Shown: positions 16,197 through 25,507, numbered from the stretch's first letter. The stretch: 64,000 nt of DNA from JBQCHF01 sp051954955 (GCA_051954955.1 JBQCHF010000072.1:42145-106144), one strand, 5' to 3'. The notes: generated by a model not told the origin, from the sequence alone. Translations and numbers: made by a program.

Positions 16197-17294
16197 GTGA
16201 CCAGCAGCGACTCGGGCGTCTTCGGCCGGCACGCGTCCGGCCACACCCACGAGCAGGTCGTGTTCTGCCACGACCCCGGCAGCGGCCTGCGCGCCATCAT
16301 CGCCATCTACTCCACCGCGCTCGGCCCGGCCCTGGGCGGCACGCGGTTCCACCCCTACGCCTCCGAGGACGCGGCGCTCGCCGACGTCCTGGACCTGGCC
16401 AAGGGGATGGCCTACAAGAACGCCCTCGCCGGGCTGGACCACGGCGGCGGCAAGGCGGTGATCATCGGCGACCCGGCCACCGACAAGACCGAGGCCCTGC
16501 TGCGCGCCTACGGCCGCTTCGTCGAGTCCCTCGGCGGCCGCTACGTGACCGCGTGCGACGTCGGCACCTACGTGCAGGACATGGACGTCGTCGGCCGGGA
16601 GACCCGCTGGGCCACCGGCCGCTCGGAGGCCAACGGCGGCGCAGGCGACTCCTCGGTGCTCACCGCGTGGGGCGTCTTCCAGGGCATGCGCGCCTCCGCC
16701 GCGCACGCCTGGGGCAGCCCGAGCCTGTCCGGCCGCACCGTCGGCATCGAGGGCGTGGGCAAGGTGGGCCACCACCTGGTCGAGCACCTGCTCGAGGACG
16801 GCGCCACCGTGGTCGTCACCGACGTCGACGAGGCCGCGCTGGACCGGGTGCGCACCGCGCACCCCGAGGTGGAGGTGCTCGACTCCACCGCCGACCTGGT
16901 GCGCGCGGACCTCGACGTCTACTCCCCGTGCGCGCTGGGCCACGCCCTCACCGACGACGTCGTGCAGGTGCTGCGCGCCAAGGTCGTCTGCGGCGCCGCC
17001 AACAACCAGCTGGCGCACCCCGGGGTGGAGAAGGCGCTGGCTGACCGCGGCGTGCTCTACGCCCCGGACTACGTGGTGAACGCCGGCGGGGTGATTCAGG
17101 TGGCCGACGAGCTGCACGGCCCGTCGTTCGCCCGGGCCAAGGCGCAGGCCACGAGGATCTTCGACACCACCGCCGCCATCCTGGCCCGCGCTGACGCCGA
17201 CGGGGTGCCGCCCGCGGTGGCTGCGGACCGGCTGGCCGAGCAGCGGATGGCCGAGGTCGGCCGGCTGCGCGGGATCCTGCTGCCGAAGGGCTGA
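16197..17294 (+). CDS. vdh: Leucine/valine-type amino-acid dehydrogenase
   Basis: The enzyme deaminates branched-chain amino acids oxidatively to 2-oxo acids using NAD+, feeding branched-chain degradation. The 365-residue product has the Glu/Leu/Phe/Val dehydrogenase catalytic half (GGTRFHPY; KGMAYKNALAGLDHGGGKAVI with the active-site lysines) and the NAD-binding half (VGIEGVGKVGHHL). GAANNQLAHP and YVVNAGGVIQVADE are also conserved. The GTG start is near GGAGTCACC. Valine versus leucine preference cannot be decided, but the bldC-side position matches Streptomyces vdh. Confidence 0.9.
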   Translation: MTSSDSGVFGRHASGHTHEQVVFCHDPGSGLRAIIAIYSTALGPALGGTRFHPYASEDAALADVLDLAKGMAYKNALAGLDHGGGKAVIIGDPATDKTEALLRAYGRFVESLGGRYVTACDVGTYVQDMDVVGRETRWATGRSEANGGAGDSSVLTAWGVFQGMRASAAHAWGSPSLSGRTVGIEGVGKVGHHLVEHLLEDGATVVVTDVDEAALDRVRTAHPEVEVLDSTADLVRADLDVYSPCALGHALTDDVVQVLRAKVVCGAANNQLAHPGVEKALADRGVLYAPDYVVNAGGVIQVADELHGPSFARAKAQATRIFDTTAAILARADADGVPPAVAADRLAEQRMAEVGRLRGILLPKG

Positions 17295-17334
17295 CAGCCT
17301 CCGTCACCCGACCGGCCCATCGCCTGACCGTCTG

Positions 17335-17384
17335 CGTGAGGGGTCCCCTGACCTGCTTCTTCGCGCGTCGGGGGTCCCCTCACG
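17335..17384. terminator. Imperfect hairpin after the dehydrogenase gene
   Basis: CGTGAGGGGTCCCC (17335-17348) pairs with GGGGTCCCCTCACG (17371-17384) except for one mismatch, with a 22-base loop. It lies 40 bases after the dehydrogenase stop and before DUF3073 on the same strand, so it probably separates the two transcripts. Confidence 0.6.
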
Positions 17385-17533
17385 GCGTCCGGGCGGCCCG
17401 GCGTCGGCAGGACCTTGCGCGAACGTGCCGGAACAGGCTCGCGCCCTGTACCGTTGGGCGCACGAGACGAACGTGGACTACCCGGGGCCGCCTTGCGCCG
17501 GCCGTCCCGATGACCGCATGAGGGGGTCGAGCC

Positions 17534-17749
17534 CTGGGGCGCGGCCGCGCGAAGGCCAAGCAGACGAAGGTCGCCCGGGAGCTGAAGTACCACACTCCCA
17601 GCACCGACCTCACCGCGCTGCAGCGTGAGTTGGCGGGCACTCCGACGACCTCTCCCAAGGTCGTGGAGGACGAGCCCGACGACGAGTACGACGCGTACTC
17701 CTACGAGGACGAGGACGAGGACGACGGCCCCTGGGCCTCGTCCCGCTGA
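17534..17749 (+). CDS. DUF3073 small protein, apparent CTG start
   Basis: The 71-residue product reads (M)GRGRAKAKQTKVARELKY, then ALQREL and a strongly acidic tail (DEDEDDGPW), the signature of DUF3073, an abundant small actinobacterial protein of unknown function. The basic head and acidic tail suggest nucleic-acid or ribosome contact, which is inference. The frame is closed by TGA at 17519-17521, and no ATG, GTG or TTG lies between it and the conserved GRGR. The only candidate is CTG at 17534, with AGGGGG seven bases upstream. The family normally starts MGRGR, so CTG takes the exact place of the usual ATG. Confidence 0.85.
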   Translation: MGRGRAKAKQTKVARELKYHTPSTDLTALQRELAGTPTTSPKVVEDEPDDEYDAYSYEDEDEDDGPWASSR

Positions 17750-17784
17750 CGTCCTCCCACGCGGGCACCGATCACTTCACGGCA

Positions 17785-17817
17785 GGAGCCGGGACGCCGA
17801 CAGGCAGTCCCGGCTCC
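17785..17817. terminator. Terminator between DUF3073 and purM
   Basis: GGAGCCGGGA (17785-17794) pairs perfectly with TCCCGGCTCC (17808-17817) across a 13-base loop, 35 bases after the DUF3073 stop and between convergent genes. It probably serves DUF3073 and possibly purM read-through. Confidence 0.65.
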
Positions 17818-17853
17818 GTCGTCTGCCATGCCGGGGTGGGCCCGGGTCGCAAT

Positions 17854-17871
17854 GATCACGCTCCCGTGATC
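17854..17871. repeat. GATCACG-N4-CGTGATC mini-palindrome
   Basis: A perfect 7-bp inverted repeat with a CTCC spacer lies 66 bases downstream of the purM stop. The same arms recur at 27958-27975, 56589-56606 and 57804-57821, always near a gene's 3' end. It may be a terminator accessory or a protein site. Confidence 0.6.
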
Positions 17872-17937
17872 GATGCATGCTTCCCTCGCCCGATCGGCGC
17901 AGGTGAGCATGGAACTGTGGTGGGGAGCGCGGCTGGC

Positions 17938-19044
17938 TCAGGCCTGGTGGTCGCCCTCGAGCCGCACCGTGCCGCCGGGCAGCCCGGCGTCGACGTCGGG
18001 CTCGACGACCTCGCCGAGCACCCAGGCCGGCACCCCGCGCGCGGCGAGCACCCGCAGCGCCTCGTCGGCCTCTCCGGCGGCCACCACCGCGACCATGCCC
18101 ACGCCCATGTTCAGGGTGCGCTCGAGCTCCTCGCGGGCCACCCCGCCCAGCTCCCCCACCGCGGCGAACACCGGCGCCGGGGTCCAGGTGGAGCGCTGCA
18201 GCCGCACCGCCAGGGAGCCGGGGACCACCCGGGCCAGGTTGGCGGCCAGCCCGCCGCCGGTGACGTGGCTGAAGCCGTGCACCTCGACGGCGTCGATCAG
18301 CGCCAGGCAGTCCAGCGAGTAGATCCGGGTCGGCTCGAGCAGCTCCTCGCCGAGAGTGCGCCCGAACTCGGGCACCTGCCGGTCCAGCGACCAGCCGGCG
18401 ACGTCGAAGAACACGTGTCGCGCCAGCGAGTAGCCGTTGGAGTGCAGGCCGGAGGCGGCCATGGCCACCACCACGTCGCCGGCCCGCAGCCGGTCCGCAC
18501 CGAGCAGCCGGTCGGCCTCCACCACGCCGGTGCCGGCGCCCGCGACGTCGTACTCGTCCGGGGCGAGCAGGCCGGGGTGCTCGGCGGTCTCGCCGCCGAT
18601 GAGGGCGCAGCCGGCGCGCACGCAGCCCTCGGCGATGCCCTTGACGACGGCGGCAACCTTCTCCGGCACCACCTTGCCGGTGGCGATGTAGTCGGTCATG
18701 AACAGCGGCTCGGCCCCGCACACGACGAGGTCGTCCACGACCATGCCGACCAGGTCGATGCCGATGGTGTCGTGCACGTCCATCCGCCGGGCGACGTCGA
18801 CCTTGGTGCCCACGCCGTCGGTGGAGGTGGCCAGCAGCGGGCGGCGGTAGCGGGTGAGCGCGGAGGCATCGAAGAGGCCGGCGAAGCCGCCGAGGCCGCC
18901 CAGCACCTCCGGGCGCTGGGCCTTGGCGACCCACTGCTTCATCAGCTCGACGGCGCGGTCGCCGGCCTCGATGTCGACGCCGGCGGCGGCGTAGGTGGCA
19001 CCGGCAGGGCTGGTCATGGCGCCGGGCGCCTGCGGCGCGGTCAC
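17938..19044 (-). CDS. purM: Phosphoribosylformylglycinamidine cyclo-ligase PurM
   Basis: PurM closes the imidazole ring of AIR using ATP (step five of IMP synthesis). The product has the family landmarks YAAAGVDIEAGDRAVELMK, LGGFAGLFD, TSTDGVGTKVDVA, IGIDLVGMVVDDLVV and CALIGGETAEHPG, and HVTGGGLAANLARV. GTG at 19044 overlaps the purF stop by four bases (GTGA), giving 368 residues; ATG at 19017 would give 359 and matches the usual N-terminus equally well. Neither has a good ribosome site, so translational coupling to purF favours the GTG. Confidence 0.93.
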   Translation of the reverse strand: MTAPQAPGAMTSPAGATYAAAGVDIEAGDRAVELMKQWVAKAQRPEVLGGLGGFAGLFDASALTRYRRPLLATSTDGVGTKVDVARRMDVHDTIGIDLVGMVVDDLVVCGAEPLFMTDYIATGKVVPEKVAAVVKGIAEGCVRAGCALIGGETAEHPGLLAPDEYDVAGAGTGVVEADRLLGADRLRAGDVVVAMAASGLHSNGYSLARHVFFDVAGWSLDRQVPEFGRTLGEELLEPTRIYSLDCLALIDAVEVHGFSHVTGGGLAANLARVVPGSLAVRLQRSTWTPAPVFAAVGELGGVAREELERTLNMGVGMVAVVAAGEADEALRVLAARGVPAWVLGEVVEPDVDAGLPGGTVRLEGDHQA

Positions 19045-20597
19045 GGGCGACGCAGCGCGTCGCTCGCGCCGCCGGCCGCCGGGGAGGTGGACACCCCGTC
19101 CGGGCCGGTGACCACCGCCTTCTCCAGCCCCTCGAGCAGGTGCTTGCCGAGCAGCTCGGGCTCGGGCAGCGGCACCGGGTAGACGCCGTCGAAGCACGCC
19201 TTGCACAGGTTGTCCGCGGGCTGCTCGGAGGCGGCCACCAGGTCCTCGAGCTCGACGTAGGCGAGGGAGTCGGCGCCGATGGAGGCGCAGATCTCGTCCA
19301 CGCTCAGCCCGTTGGCGACCAGCTCGGCGGGGCTGGCGAAGTCGATGCCGTAGAAGCACGGCCACTTGACCGGCGGGCTGGAGATGCGCACGTGCACCTC
19401 GGCCGCGCCGGCCTCGCGCAGCATCCGCACCAGGGCGCGCTGGGTGTTGCCGCGCACGATCGAGTCGTCGACGACGACCAGCCGCTTGCCGGTGATGACG
19501 TCGCGCAGCGGGTTGAGCTTGAGCCGGATGCCCAGCTGCCGGATGGTCTGGCTGGGCTGGATGAAGGTCCGGCCCACGTAGGAGTTCTTGACCAGGCCGA
19601 CGCCGTAGGGGATGCCGCTGCCCTGGGCGTAACCGATGGCTGCGGGGGTGCCGGACTCGGGCACCGGGATGACCAGGTCGGCCTCCACCGGCAAGGTGGA
19701 GGCAAGCCGTCGGCCGATCTCGACCCGGGCCGCGTGCACGCTGCGGCCGGCGATCTTGGTGTCCGGGCGGGCGAGGTAGACGTACTCGAACAGGCAGCCC
19801 TTGGGCTGCTTCTCGGCGAAGGTGCGGGTGCGCAGCCCGTGCTCGTCGACGGCGACGATCTCGCCGGGCTCGACCTCGCGGACGAAGGAGGCGCCGACGA
19901 TGTCCAGCGCGGCGGTCTCGCTGGCCACCACCCAGCCGCGCTCGAGCTTGCCGAGCACCAGCGGTCGGATCCCCTGCGGGTCGCGCGCGGCGTAGAGGGT
20001 GGTCTCGTCCATGAAGACCAGCGAGAACGCGCCCTTGACCTGAGGCAGCACCTCGGCGGCCGCGGCCTCCAGCGAGAGGTCGGGGTAGCTGGCCAGCAGC
20101 GCGGTGAGCAGGTCGGTGTCGTTGGTGGCGCCCATGGCGTTCCCCGCGGAGAACGGCATCTCCCCGCTCAGCTCGCGGCGGGAGGCGGCCAGCGCGGCCA
20201 GCTCGTGGGTGTTGGTGAGGTTGCCGTTGTGGCCCAGGGCGATCGACCCGGTGGCGGTGGCCCGAAAGGTCGGCTGGGCGTTCTCCCACACGCTGGAGCC
20301 GGTGGTGGAGTAGCGCGCGTGCCCGATGGCCACGTGCCCCTTCAGCGCGGCCAGGTGGGACTCGTCGAACACCTGCGAGACCAGGCCCATGTCCTTATAG
20401 ACCAGGATCTGCGAGCCGTTGCTGGTGGCGATGCCGGCCGACTCCTGCCCGCGGTGCTGCAGTGCGTAGAGGCCGAAGTAGGTGAGCTTGGCGACCTCCT
20501 CGCCGGGGGCCCAGACGCCGAAGACCCCGCAGGCGTCCTGCGGGCCCTTCTCGCCGGGGAGGAGGTCGTGGGTCAGCCGACCGTCGCCGCGGGTCAC
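19041..20597 (-). CDS. purF: Amidophosphoribosyltransferase PurF
   Basis: PurF makes phosphoribosylamine from PRPP and glutamine, the committed step of purine synthesis. The 518-residue protein has a 22-residue propeptide before the nucleophilic Cys23 (QDACGVFGVW), the glutaminase domain (LQHRGQESAGIAT; GHARYSTTG; LGHNGNLTN) and the PRPP-binding motif VVVDDSIVRGNTQ in the phosphoribosyltransferase domain. Cysteines near the C-terminus (DNLCKACFDGVYP) fit an iron-sulfur-type PurF, as in Bacillus. GTG start; purM follows with overlap. Confidence 0.95.
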   Translation of the reverse strand: MTRGDGRLTHDLLPGEKGPQDACGVFGVWAPGEEVAKLTYFGLYALQHRGQESAGIATSNGSQILVYKDMGLVSQVFDESHLAALKGHVAIGHARYSTTGSSVWENAQPTFRATATGSIALGHNGNLTNTHELAALAASRRELSGEMPFSAGNAMGATNDTDLLTALLASYPDLSLEAAAAEVLPQVKGAFSLVFMDETTLYAARDPQGIRPLVLGKLERGWVVASETAALDIVGASFVREVEPGEIVAVDEHGLRTRTFAEKQPKGCLFEYVYLARPDTKIAGRSVHAARVEIGRRLASTLPVEADLVIPVPESGTPAAIGYAQGSGIPYGVGLVKNSYVGRTFIQPSQTIRQLGIRLKLNPLRDVITGKRLVVVDDSIVRGNTQRALVRMLREAGAAEVHVRISSPPVKWPCFYGIDFASPAELVANGLSVDEICASIGADSLAYVELEDLVAASEQPADNLCKACFDGVYPVPLPEPELLGKHLLEGLEKAVVTGPDGVSTSPAAGGASDALRRP

Positions 20598-20621
20598 GGG
20601 GGAAGTCTACGGGCCGCTCGG

Positions 20622-21086
20622 CTAGGGAGCGGGCGGGCGTCCGCCGGCTGAGCGCTCCTCGGCCCGCAGCTCGGCCTGCACCTCGGCCTGCACCGCCCGG
20701 CGCTCGGCCTCGTTCTCGTCTGCGTGCTCGTCCGGATCGTCGGTCTCCGGCATCGCAGCGACCGCCGGCGGGACCGGCTGCTGCGGCTGCTGCGGCTGCT
20801 GGTCGACGACACCTGCCGGCTCCCGCCGGTCGGCCCGGGCGTCGAGCACCGACGCGGCCACGCCGGACAGCAGGGCGCCGGCGCTGCCGAGCACCAGCAC
20901 GAGGTAGAGGGCGACCTGGTGGCGCGAGTAGCCGCCGGCCGGCGAGGCGGTCAGGGTCAGCAGGAGCGCGACGACGACCCCGGCTGCCGCGCCGGTGCCG
21001 ATCCAGGCGCCGAAGCGGGGACGGCGGGGCGCCCCTCCGGTCGTTGCCCGCTGTCGCGCCGCCTGCTGCGCTGGCTTGTCGCCCAC
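20622..21086 (-). CDS. Small membrane protein upstream of purF
   Basis: This is a 154-residue protein of unknown function. A basic N-terminus (~1-25) precedes two predicted membrane helices (WIGTGAAAGVVVALLLTLTA, ~28-47; VALYLVLVLGSAGALLSGVA, ~58-77). A Gln/Pro-rich then acidic, charged cytoplasmic tail follows. The GTG start at 21086 and the stop 24 bases before purF suggest co-transcription. Similar two-helix proteins occur beside purF in other actinobacteria; no role in purine synthesis is established. Confidence 0.65.
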   Translation of the reverse strand: MGDKPAQQAARQRATTGGAPRRPRFGAWIGTGAAAGVVVALLLTLTASPAGGYSRHQVALYLVLVLGSAGALLSGVAASVLDARADRREPAGVVDQQPQQPQQPVPPAVAAMPETDDPDEHADENEAERRAVQAEVQAELRAEERSAGGRPPAP

Positions 21087-21163
21087 GCTTCGACGGTACC
21101 CGGCCCCGTCTCAGGCGGCGCGCCGGCGAGGTCCGTCGGCCGGGCGCCGGGTCAGGTCGCCGA

Positions 21164-21964
21164 TCAGAGCCGACCGCCGCCCTCGCTGCCGGAGAGCTTC
21201 TGCGCGGCCCAGATCGGGATGACCGAGAGCACCACGAGCAGGGCGGCCACCACGTTGATCACCGGCGCCTGGTTGGGCCGGAACAGGTTGTTGAAGATCC
21301 AGATCGGCAGGGTCTGGATGCCGGGGGCGATGGTGAACGTCGTGACGACGATCTCGTCGAAGCTGAGCGCGAAGGCGAGCAGGCCACCGGCCAGCAGGGC
21401 CGAGCGCAGCTGCGGGAAGGTGACCAGCCGGAAGGTCTGGAAGGTGTCGGCGCCGAGGTCGGCCGAGGCCTCCTCCAGCGTCGTCCCGGTCCGCCGCAGC
21501 CGGGCGAGCACGTTGTTGTAGACCACCACGATGCAGAAGGTCGCGTGGCCGATGACGACGGTGAGGTAGCCGAACGGGACTCCGCCGTAGGTGAAGGCCG
21601 AGTTCAGCGCGATGCCGGTCACGATGCCGGGCAGCGCGATCGGCAGGATCACCAGGAACGACACCGTCTCCCGGCCGAAGAACCGGTAGCGCTGCACGGC
21701 GAACGCGGCCATGGTGCCGAGCACCAGGGCGATCGCGGTGGCCCCCAGGCCCACCTCGACGCTGGTGAGCAGCGCGTCGCGCGCCCCGGCGTTGCCGAGG
21801 GTGCGCCGCCACCACTCGAGGGTGAAGCCGCTCGGCGGCCAGCCGAAGGTCTTGGAGGTGTTGAACGAGTTGACCAGCACGACCAGCAGGGGCACGTAGA
21901 CCACCGCCAGGCCGAGCGCCATCGCGGCGGTCAGGGCGGCCCGCGCCCGGCGCGAGAGCGTCAT
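21164..21964 (-). CDS. Spermidine/putrescine-type ABC transporter permease (PotC-like)
   Basis: This is the second permease of a polyamine-type importer. The 266-residue product has six predicted membrane helices and the inner-membrane permease EAA loop (LEEASADLGADTFQTFRLVTFPQL), which contacts the ATPase. The segment LAFALSFDEIVVTTF is typical of PotC. It starts ATG 28 bases after the stop of the first permease and is the last gene of the four-gene operon. Substrate could be polyamine or a related amine; family alone does not decide. Confidence 0.88.
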   Translation of the reverse strand: MTLSRRARAALTAAMALGLAVVYVPLLVVLVNSFNTSKTFGWPPSGFTLEWWRRTLGNAGARDALLTSVEVGLGATAIALVLGTMAAFAVQRYRFFGRETVSFLVILPIALPGIVTGIALNSAFTYGGVPFGYLTVVIGHATFCIVVVYNNVLARLRRTGTTLEEASADLGADTFQTFRLVTFPQLRSALLAGGLLAFALSFDEIVVTTFTIAPGIQTLPIWIFNNLFRPNQAPVINVVAALLVVLSVIPIWAAQKLSGSEGGGRL

Positions 21965-21992
21965 CGGATCTCCTCGCTCGCGAAAGGTGCCG

Positions 21993-22907
21993 TCACAGGT
22001 TCTCCAGGGCGCCGGTCCGCTTGACCAGGACCAGGTAGAGGATCACCACGATCACCGGGAAGAACGCGGCCGCGGCGGCGAAGGGGAGGTTGTTGGCCAC
22101 GCCGATGTTGTCGTAGATGACGTTGGCGAACAGCTGGGTCTTGCCACCGACGATCTTCACCGCGATGTAGTCGCCGAGGGACAGCGAGAACGTGAAGATC
22201 GAGCCGGCCACGAGGGACGGGAACACCAGCGGCAGGACGACCGAGCGGACCGTCCGCCCGGCCGGGGCGCCGAGGTCGCTGGAGGCCTCCAGCAGGGAGT
22301 TCGGCAACCGCTCCAGGCCGGCGTAGACCGGCAGCACCATGTACGGCAGCCACAGGTACGCGAGCGTGAGGGTGGTGCCGGTCAGGCCGTAGCCGGGGCC
22401 GCTGAGCCCCAGCGGGGCGAGCGCCCAGTTCAGGACGCCGTCGCCGGCGAGCATCGTGCGCCAGGCATAGGCCTTGACCAGGTAGCTCGCCCACAGCGGG
22501 GTGAGGATGGCCGCCACCAGCAGCTTCTGCGCGCGCGGGCTGGCCACCTTCGCCATGTAGAACGCCATCGGCAGCGCGATGAGGCCGTCGACGAGCGTGA
22601 CCAGCGCGGCCACGCCGAGGCTGCGCAACGCGACGGTCCGGTACACGTCCTGGGTGACCAGCGTCTTGACGTTGTCCAGCGTCGGGACCCTGATGAGCGA
22701 CCCGGTGAAGGAGTCCACGCTCCAGAACGCGGTGGCCAGCATGACGGCCAGCGAGCCCAGGTAGGCCACGACCAGCCAGAGCATCGGCGCGCTCAGCAGC
22801 CCCGTGAGCCGTGCCCGCGGGGCGCGGTGCAGGAACGCCGAGAGGCGGGCGACGGCCTGTGGTCGGCGACTGCTGCCGGTGACGGCGGTCGGCGTCGCGC
22901 TGGTCAC
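21993..22907 (-). CDS. Spermidine/putrescine-type ABC transporter permease (PotB-like)
   Basis: First permease of the importer, about 304 residues from GTG 22907, which has GAGAGGAG nearby; a longer frame upstream would run into the binding-protein gene spacing and lacks a ribosome site. It has six predicted membrane helices, an EAA-type loop (LLEASSDLGAPAGRTVRSVVLPL) and FSLSLGDYIAVKIVG, typical of PotB. It lies between the binding-protein gene (102-base gap) and the PotC-like gene. Confidence 0.88.
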   Translation of the reverse strand: MTSATPTAVTGSSRRPQAVARLSAFLHRAPRARLTGLLSAPMLWLVVAYLGSLAVMLATAFWSVDSFTGSLIRVPTLDNVKTLVTQDVYRTVALRSLGVAALVTLVDGLIALPMAFYMAKVASPRAQKLLVAAILTPLWASYLVKAYAWRTMLAGDGVLNWALAPLGLSGPGYGLTGTTLTLAYLWLPYMVLPVYAGLERLPNSLLEASSDLGAPAGRTVRSVVLPLVFPSLVAGSIFTFSLSLGDYIAVKIVGGKTQLFANVIYDNIGVANNLPFAAAAAFFPVIVVILYLVLVKRTGALENL

Positions 22908-23009
22908 CCTCGCTCCTCTCCTACGTGCTGTCGTTGGTGCGCTCGTCGCCGTGGACGCAGCCGGCGTGGCCCCACCACGGGGTGGGGCCACGACGACGGC
23001 AGTCTCGGC

Positions 23010-24212
23010 TCAGCCCTTGATCTCGGTCCAGGCCTGGGTCCAGGCGGCGTAGTCCTTGCACACCGCGCCACGGGCGTCGCCGCAGTCCTTGGTGGGCGTG
23101 GTCCAGTACGAGATCCGGTCGGCGTAGGCCTTGTCCAGGGCGTGGTAGACGTCGCAGTGCGTCTTGTCCGCGGTCTCCTTGCAGGCCAGCGTCTGCGCCG
23201 GGGCCTCACCGAACCACTCGGCCACCTGGGCGTTCACCTTGGGGCTGATGATCCAGTCCATCCACTTGTACATGCAGTTCGGGTGCTGCGCCTTGGCCGC
23301 GATCATCCAGGTGTCCGACCAGCCGGTCGCCCCCTCCTTCGGGACGGTGCTCTCCACCTTGGCCTTGCCGCCGGCGTTGACCAGGTTGTCGTTCACCTGC
23401 CACTCGCTGCCGACCACCGTGTCGCCGCTCTCCAGCGCCTGCACGGCCTTGGTGTAGTCCGACCAGTACTCGCCGACGACGCCCTTCTGCTGCTTGAGCA
23501 GATCCACAGCCGCCTGGAACTGCTTGTCGTCCAGCTCGTACGGGTCGGTGATCTTCAGTTCGGGCTTGGTGGCCTTGAGGTAGAGCGCCGCGTCGGCGAT
23601 GTAGATCGGCGAGTCGTAGGCGGTCACCTTGCCCTTGTAGGGGCTGTTGGGGTCGAAGACCACGCTCCACGAGTCCGGAGCCGGAGACACCTTGTCCGGC
23701 CGCCAGGTGAGGACGTTGGCGCCCCAGCCGTGCGGGATGCCGTACATCTTCCCGTCGACCGAGTTCCAGGGCCGGTTCTTGAGGAAGTCCGACACGGTCT
23801 TGTAGTTCGGCACCAGGTCGGTGTTCACCGGCGCGACGTCGCCGCCGTAGATGAGGCGCAGGGTGGCGTCACCGGAGGCCGACACCCCGTCGTACTGGCC
23901 CGTCTTCATGAGGGTCACCATCTCGTCGGACGTGTTGCCGATCTTGACGTTGACCTTGCAGCCGGTGCTCTGCTCGAACGGGGTGACCCAGTCCACCTTC
24001 GGGTCGTTGCTGCCGTTCTCCGCGTAGCCCGCCCACGCGATGATGTTGAGCTGCCCCTCGCCGGCGCCGACGGAGGTGGCGGCCGCGATCGCCGGCGGCT
24101 TGGCGCGACCGCTGGTCGAGGCGGTCTTGCCGCCGCTGGACGAGCCGCATCCGGCAAGGGCGAGCGCCGCGGCGGCGAGGGCCGCGGTCACCCCGAGTGG
24201 CGTGGCACGCAT
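23010..24212 (-). CDS. Lipoprotein substrate-binding protein, PotD-like
   Basis: Extracellular solute-binding lipoprotein of 400 residues. The signal peptide ends in a lipobox LALAGC, giving lipidated Cys22. The mature part has LNIIAWAGYAE near its start and GIPHGWGANVLTW, typical of spermidine/putrescine-binding folds. Several cysteines in the C-terminal part (around NCMYKW, LACKET, HCDVYH, DCGDARGAVC) may form disulfides. It lies between the ATPase gene and the permeases. Polyamine is the family expectation; the binding pocket was not modelled. Confidence 0.88.
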   Translation of the reverse strand: MRATPLGVTAALAAAALALAGCGSSSGGKTASTSGRAKPPAIAAATSVGAGEGQLNIIAWAGYAENGSNDPKVDWVTPFEQSTGCKVNVKIGNTSDEMVTLMKTGQYDGVSASGDATLRLIYGGDVAPVNTDLVPNYKTVSDFLKNRPWNSVDGKMYGIPHGWGANVLTWRPDKVSPAPDSWSVVFDPNSPYKGKVTAYDSPIYIADAALYLKATKPELKITDPYELDDKQFQAAVDLLKQQKGVVGEYWSDYTKAVQALESGDTVVGSEWQVNDNLVNAGGKAKVESTVPKEGATGWSDTWMIAAKAQHPNCMYKWMDWIISPKVNAQVAEWFGEAPAQTLACKETADKTHCDVYHALDKAYADRISYWTTPTKDCGDARGAVCKDYAAWTQAWTEIKG

Positions 24213-24300
24213 GAGGACTCCTTCGTCGGTCAGGGGAAGTGCGCCAGGGAGTGGACGGGAAGGCCGGTCGGGCCTGATCCACAGGGGTCAGGAGGCAGGG

Positions 24301-25422
24301 TCAGGAGGCAGCGGCCCCGGCGGGGGCCGGCACCTCGTAGACGTGGTCGTGCTGGAAGAGCAGCCGCACCTGCCGGCCGCGCAGGGCAGCGACGTCACCG
24401 GAGGACGTCGCGAGGTTCTGCTGCAGCGCCACCAGCTCGCCGCCCGCCGCCAGCGCGACGACGAACCGGGTGGCCGACCCGACGTAGACGACCTCGCGCA
24501 CCACGCCGTCGGCGGCCAGCTCGCCCGCTGCCGGCTGCGCGCCCGGGTCGGCCAGGCGGATCTTCTCCGGGCGCACGCTGAAGGTCCCCGGCCGGCCGAG
24601 GACCGCCCGGGCGGCGTCGCCGCGCACCAGGTTGGAGGTGCCGACGAAGCCGGCGACGAACTCGCTGGCCGGGTGCTCGTAGACCTCGGCGGGAGTGCCC
24701 ACCTGCTCGATCCGACCGCGGGCGAACACCGCGATCCGGTCGCTCATGGTGAGCGCCTCCTCCTGGTCGTGCGTCACGAAGACGAACGTGATGCCGACCT
24801 CGCGCTGGATCCCCTTGAGCTCCACCTGCATCTGCTCGCGCAGCTTGAGGTCGAGCGCACCGAGCGGCTCGTCCAGCAGCAGCACGCGCGGGCGGTTGAC
24901 CAGGGCGCGGGCGAGCGCCACCCGCTGGCGCTGCCCTCCGGAGAGCTGGCTGGGCCGCCGGTCGCCGTAGCCCTCCAGGCGCACCGAGGCCAGGGCCTCG
25001 GCGGCGCGGCGCCGGCGCTCGTCGCCCTTGACCCCCTTCACCCGCAGGCCGTACTCGACGTTCGCCTGCACGCTCATGTGCGGGCAGAGGGCGTAGTCCT
25101 GGAACACGGTGTTGACGTCGCGCTCGAACGGCGCCGCCCGGGTGACGTCCTGCCCGTCCAGCAGCACCGAGCCCGACGTCGGCAGCTCGAACCCGGCGAT
25201 CATCCGCAGGACGGTCGTCTTGCCGGACCCCGAGGGGCCCAGCAGCGTGAGGAACTCGCCCTCGTGGACGTCGAGGTCCACTCCGTCCACCGCGTGCACG
25301 GCGTTCTCGCCCGAGCCGAAGGTCTTGCGCAGCGCGCGCAGCGCCACCGCGACGGACCCGGCCGCCCGACGGTCGGTCGCCGCCGGCGATCCCTCGGTCG
25401 CCACCTCGAGCCCCTGCTCCAC
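24301..25422 (-). CDS. ABC transporter ATPase, PotA-like
   Basis: ATPase that powers the importer. The 373-residue product has Walker A (GPSGSGKTT), the signature LSGGQRQRVALARAL, Walker B (VLLLDEPLGALD) and switch His (FVTHDQEEAL). A C-terminal TOBE-like regulatory domain follows (~290-365). The GTG start has GGGAGG upstream. It is the first gene of the operon; the start faces the FadR-type gene across a 213-base region containing an AT-rich palindrome, the likely operator. Confidence 0.92.
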   Translation of the reverse strand: MEQGLEVATEGSPAATDRRAAGSVAVALRALRKTFGSGENAVHAVDGVDLDVHEGEFLTLLGPSGSGKTTVLRMIAGFELPTSGSVLLDGQDVTRAAPFERDVNTVFQDYALCPHMSVQANVEYGLRVKGVKGDERRRRAAEALASVRLEGYGDRRPSQLSGGQRQRVALARALVNRPRVLLLDEPLGALDLKLREQMQVELKGIQREVGITFVFVTHDQEEALTMSDRIAVFARGRIEQVGTPAEVYEHPASEFVAGFVGTSNLVRGDAARAVLGRPGTFSVRPEKIRLADPGAQPAAGELAADGVVREVVYVGSATRFVVALAAGGELVALQQNLATSSGDVAALRGRQVRLLFQHDHVYEVPAPAGAAAS

Positions 25423-25507
25423 CGCACCTCCCGCTGCTGCCCCGACCCGTCGTCTCGTCGTCGGCGGCGACGGACCGACCTACCGTCACGGCTGGACGGT
25501 GGCCGAA

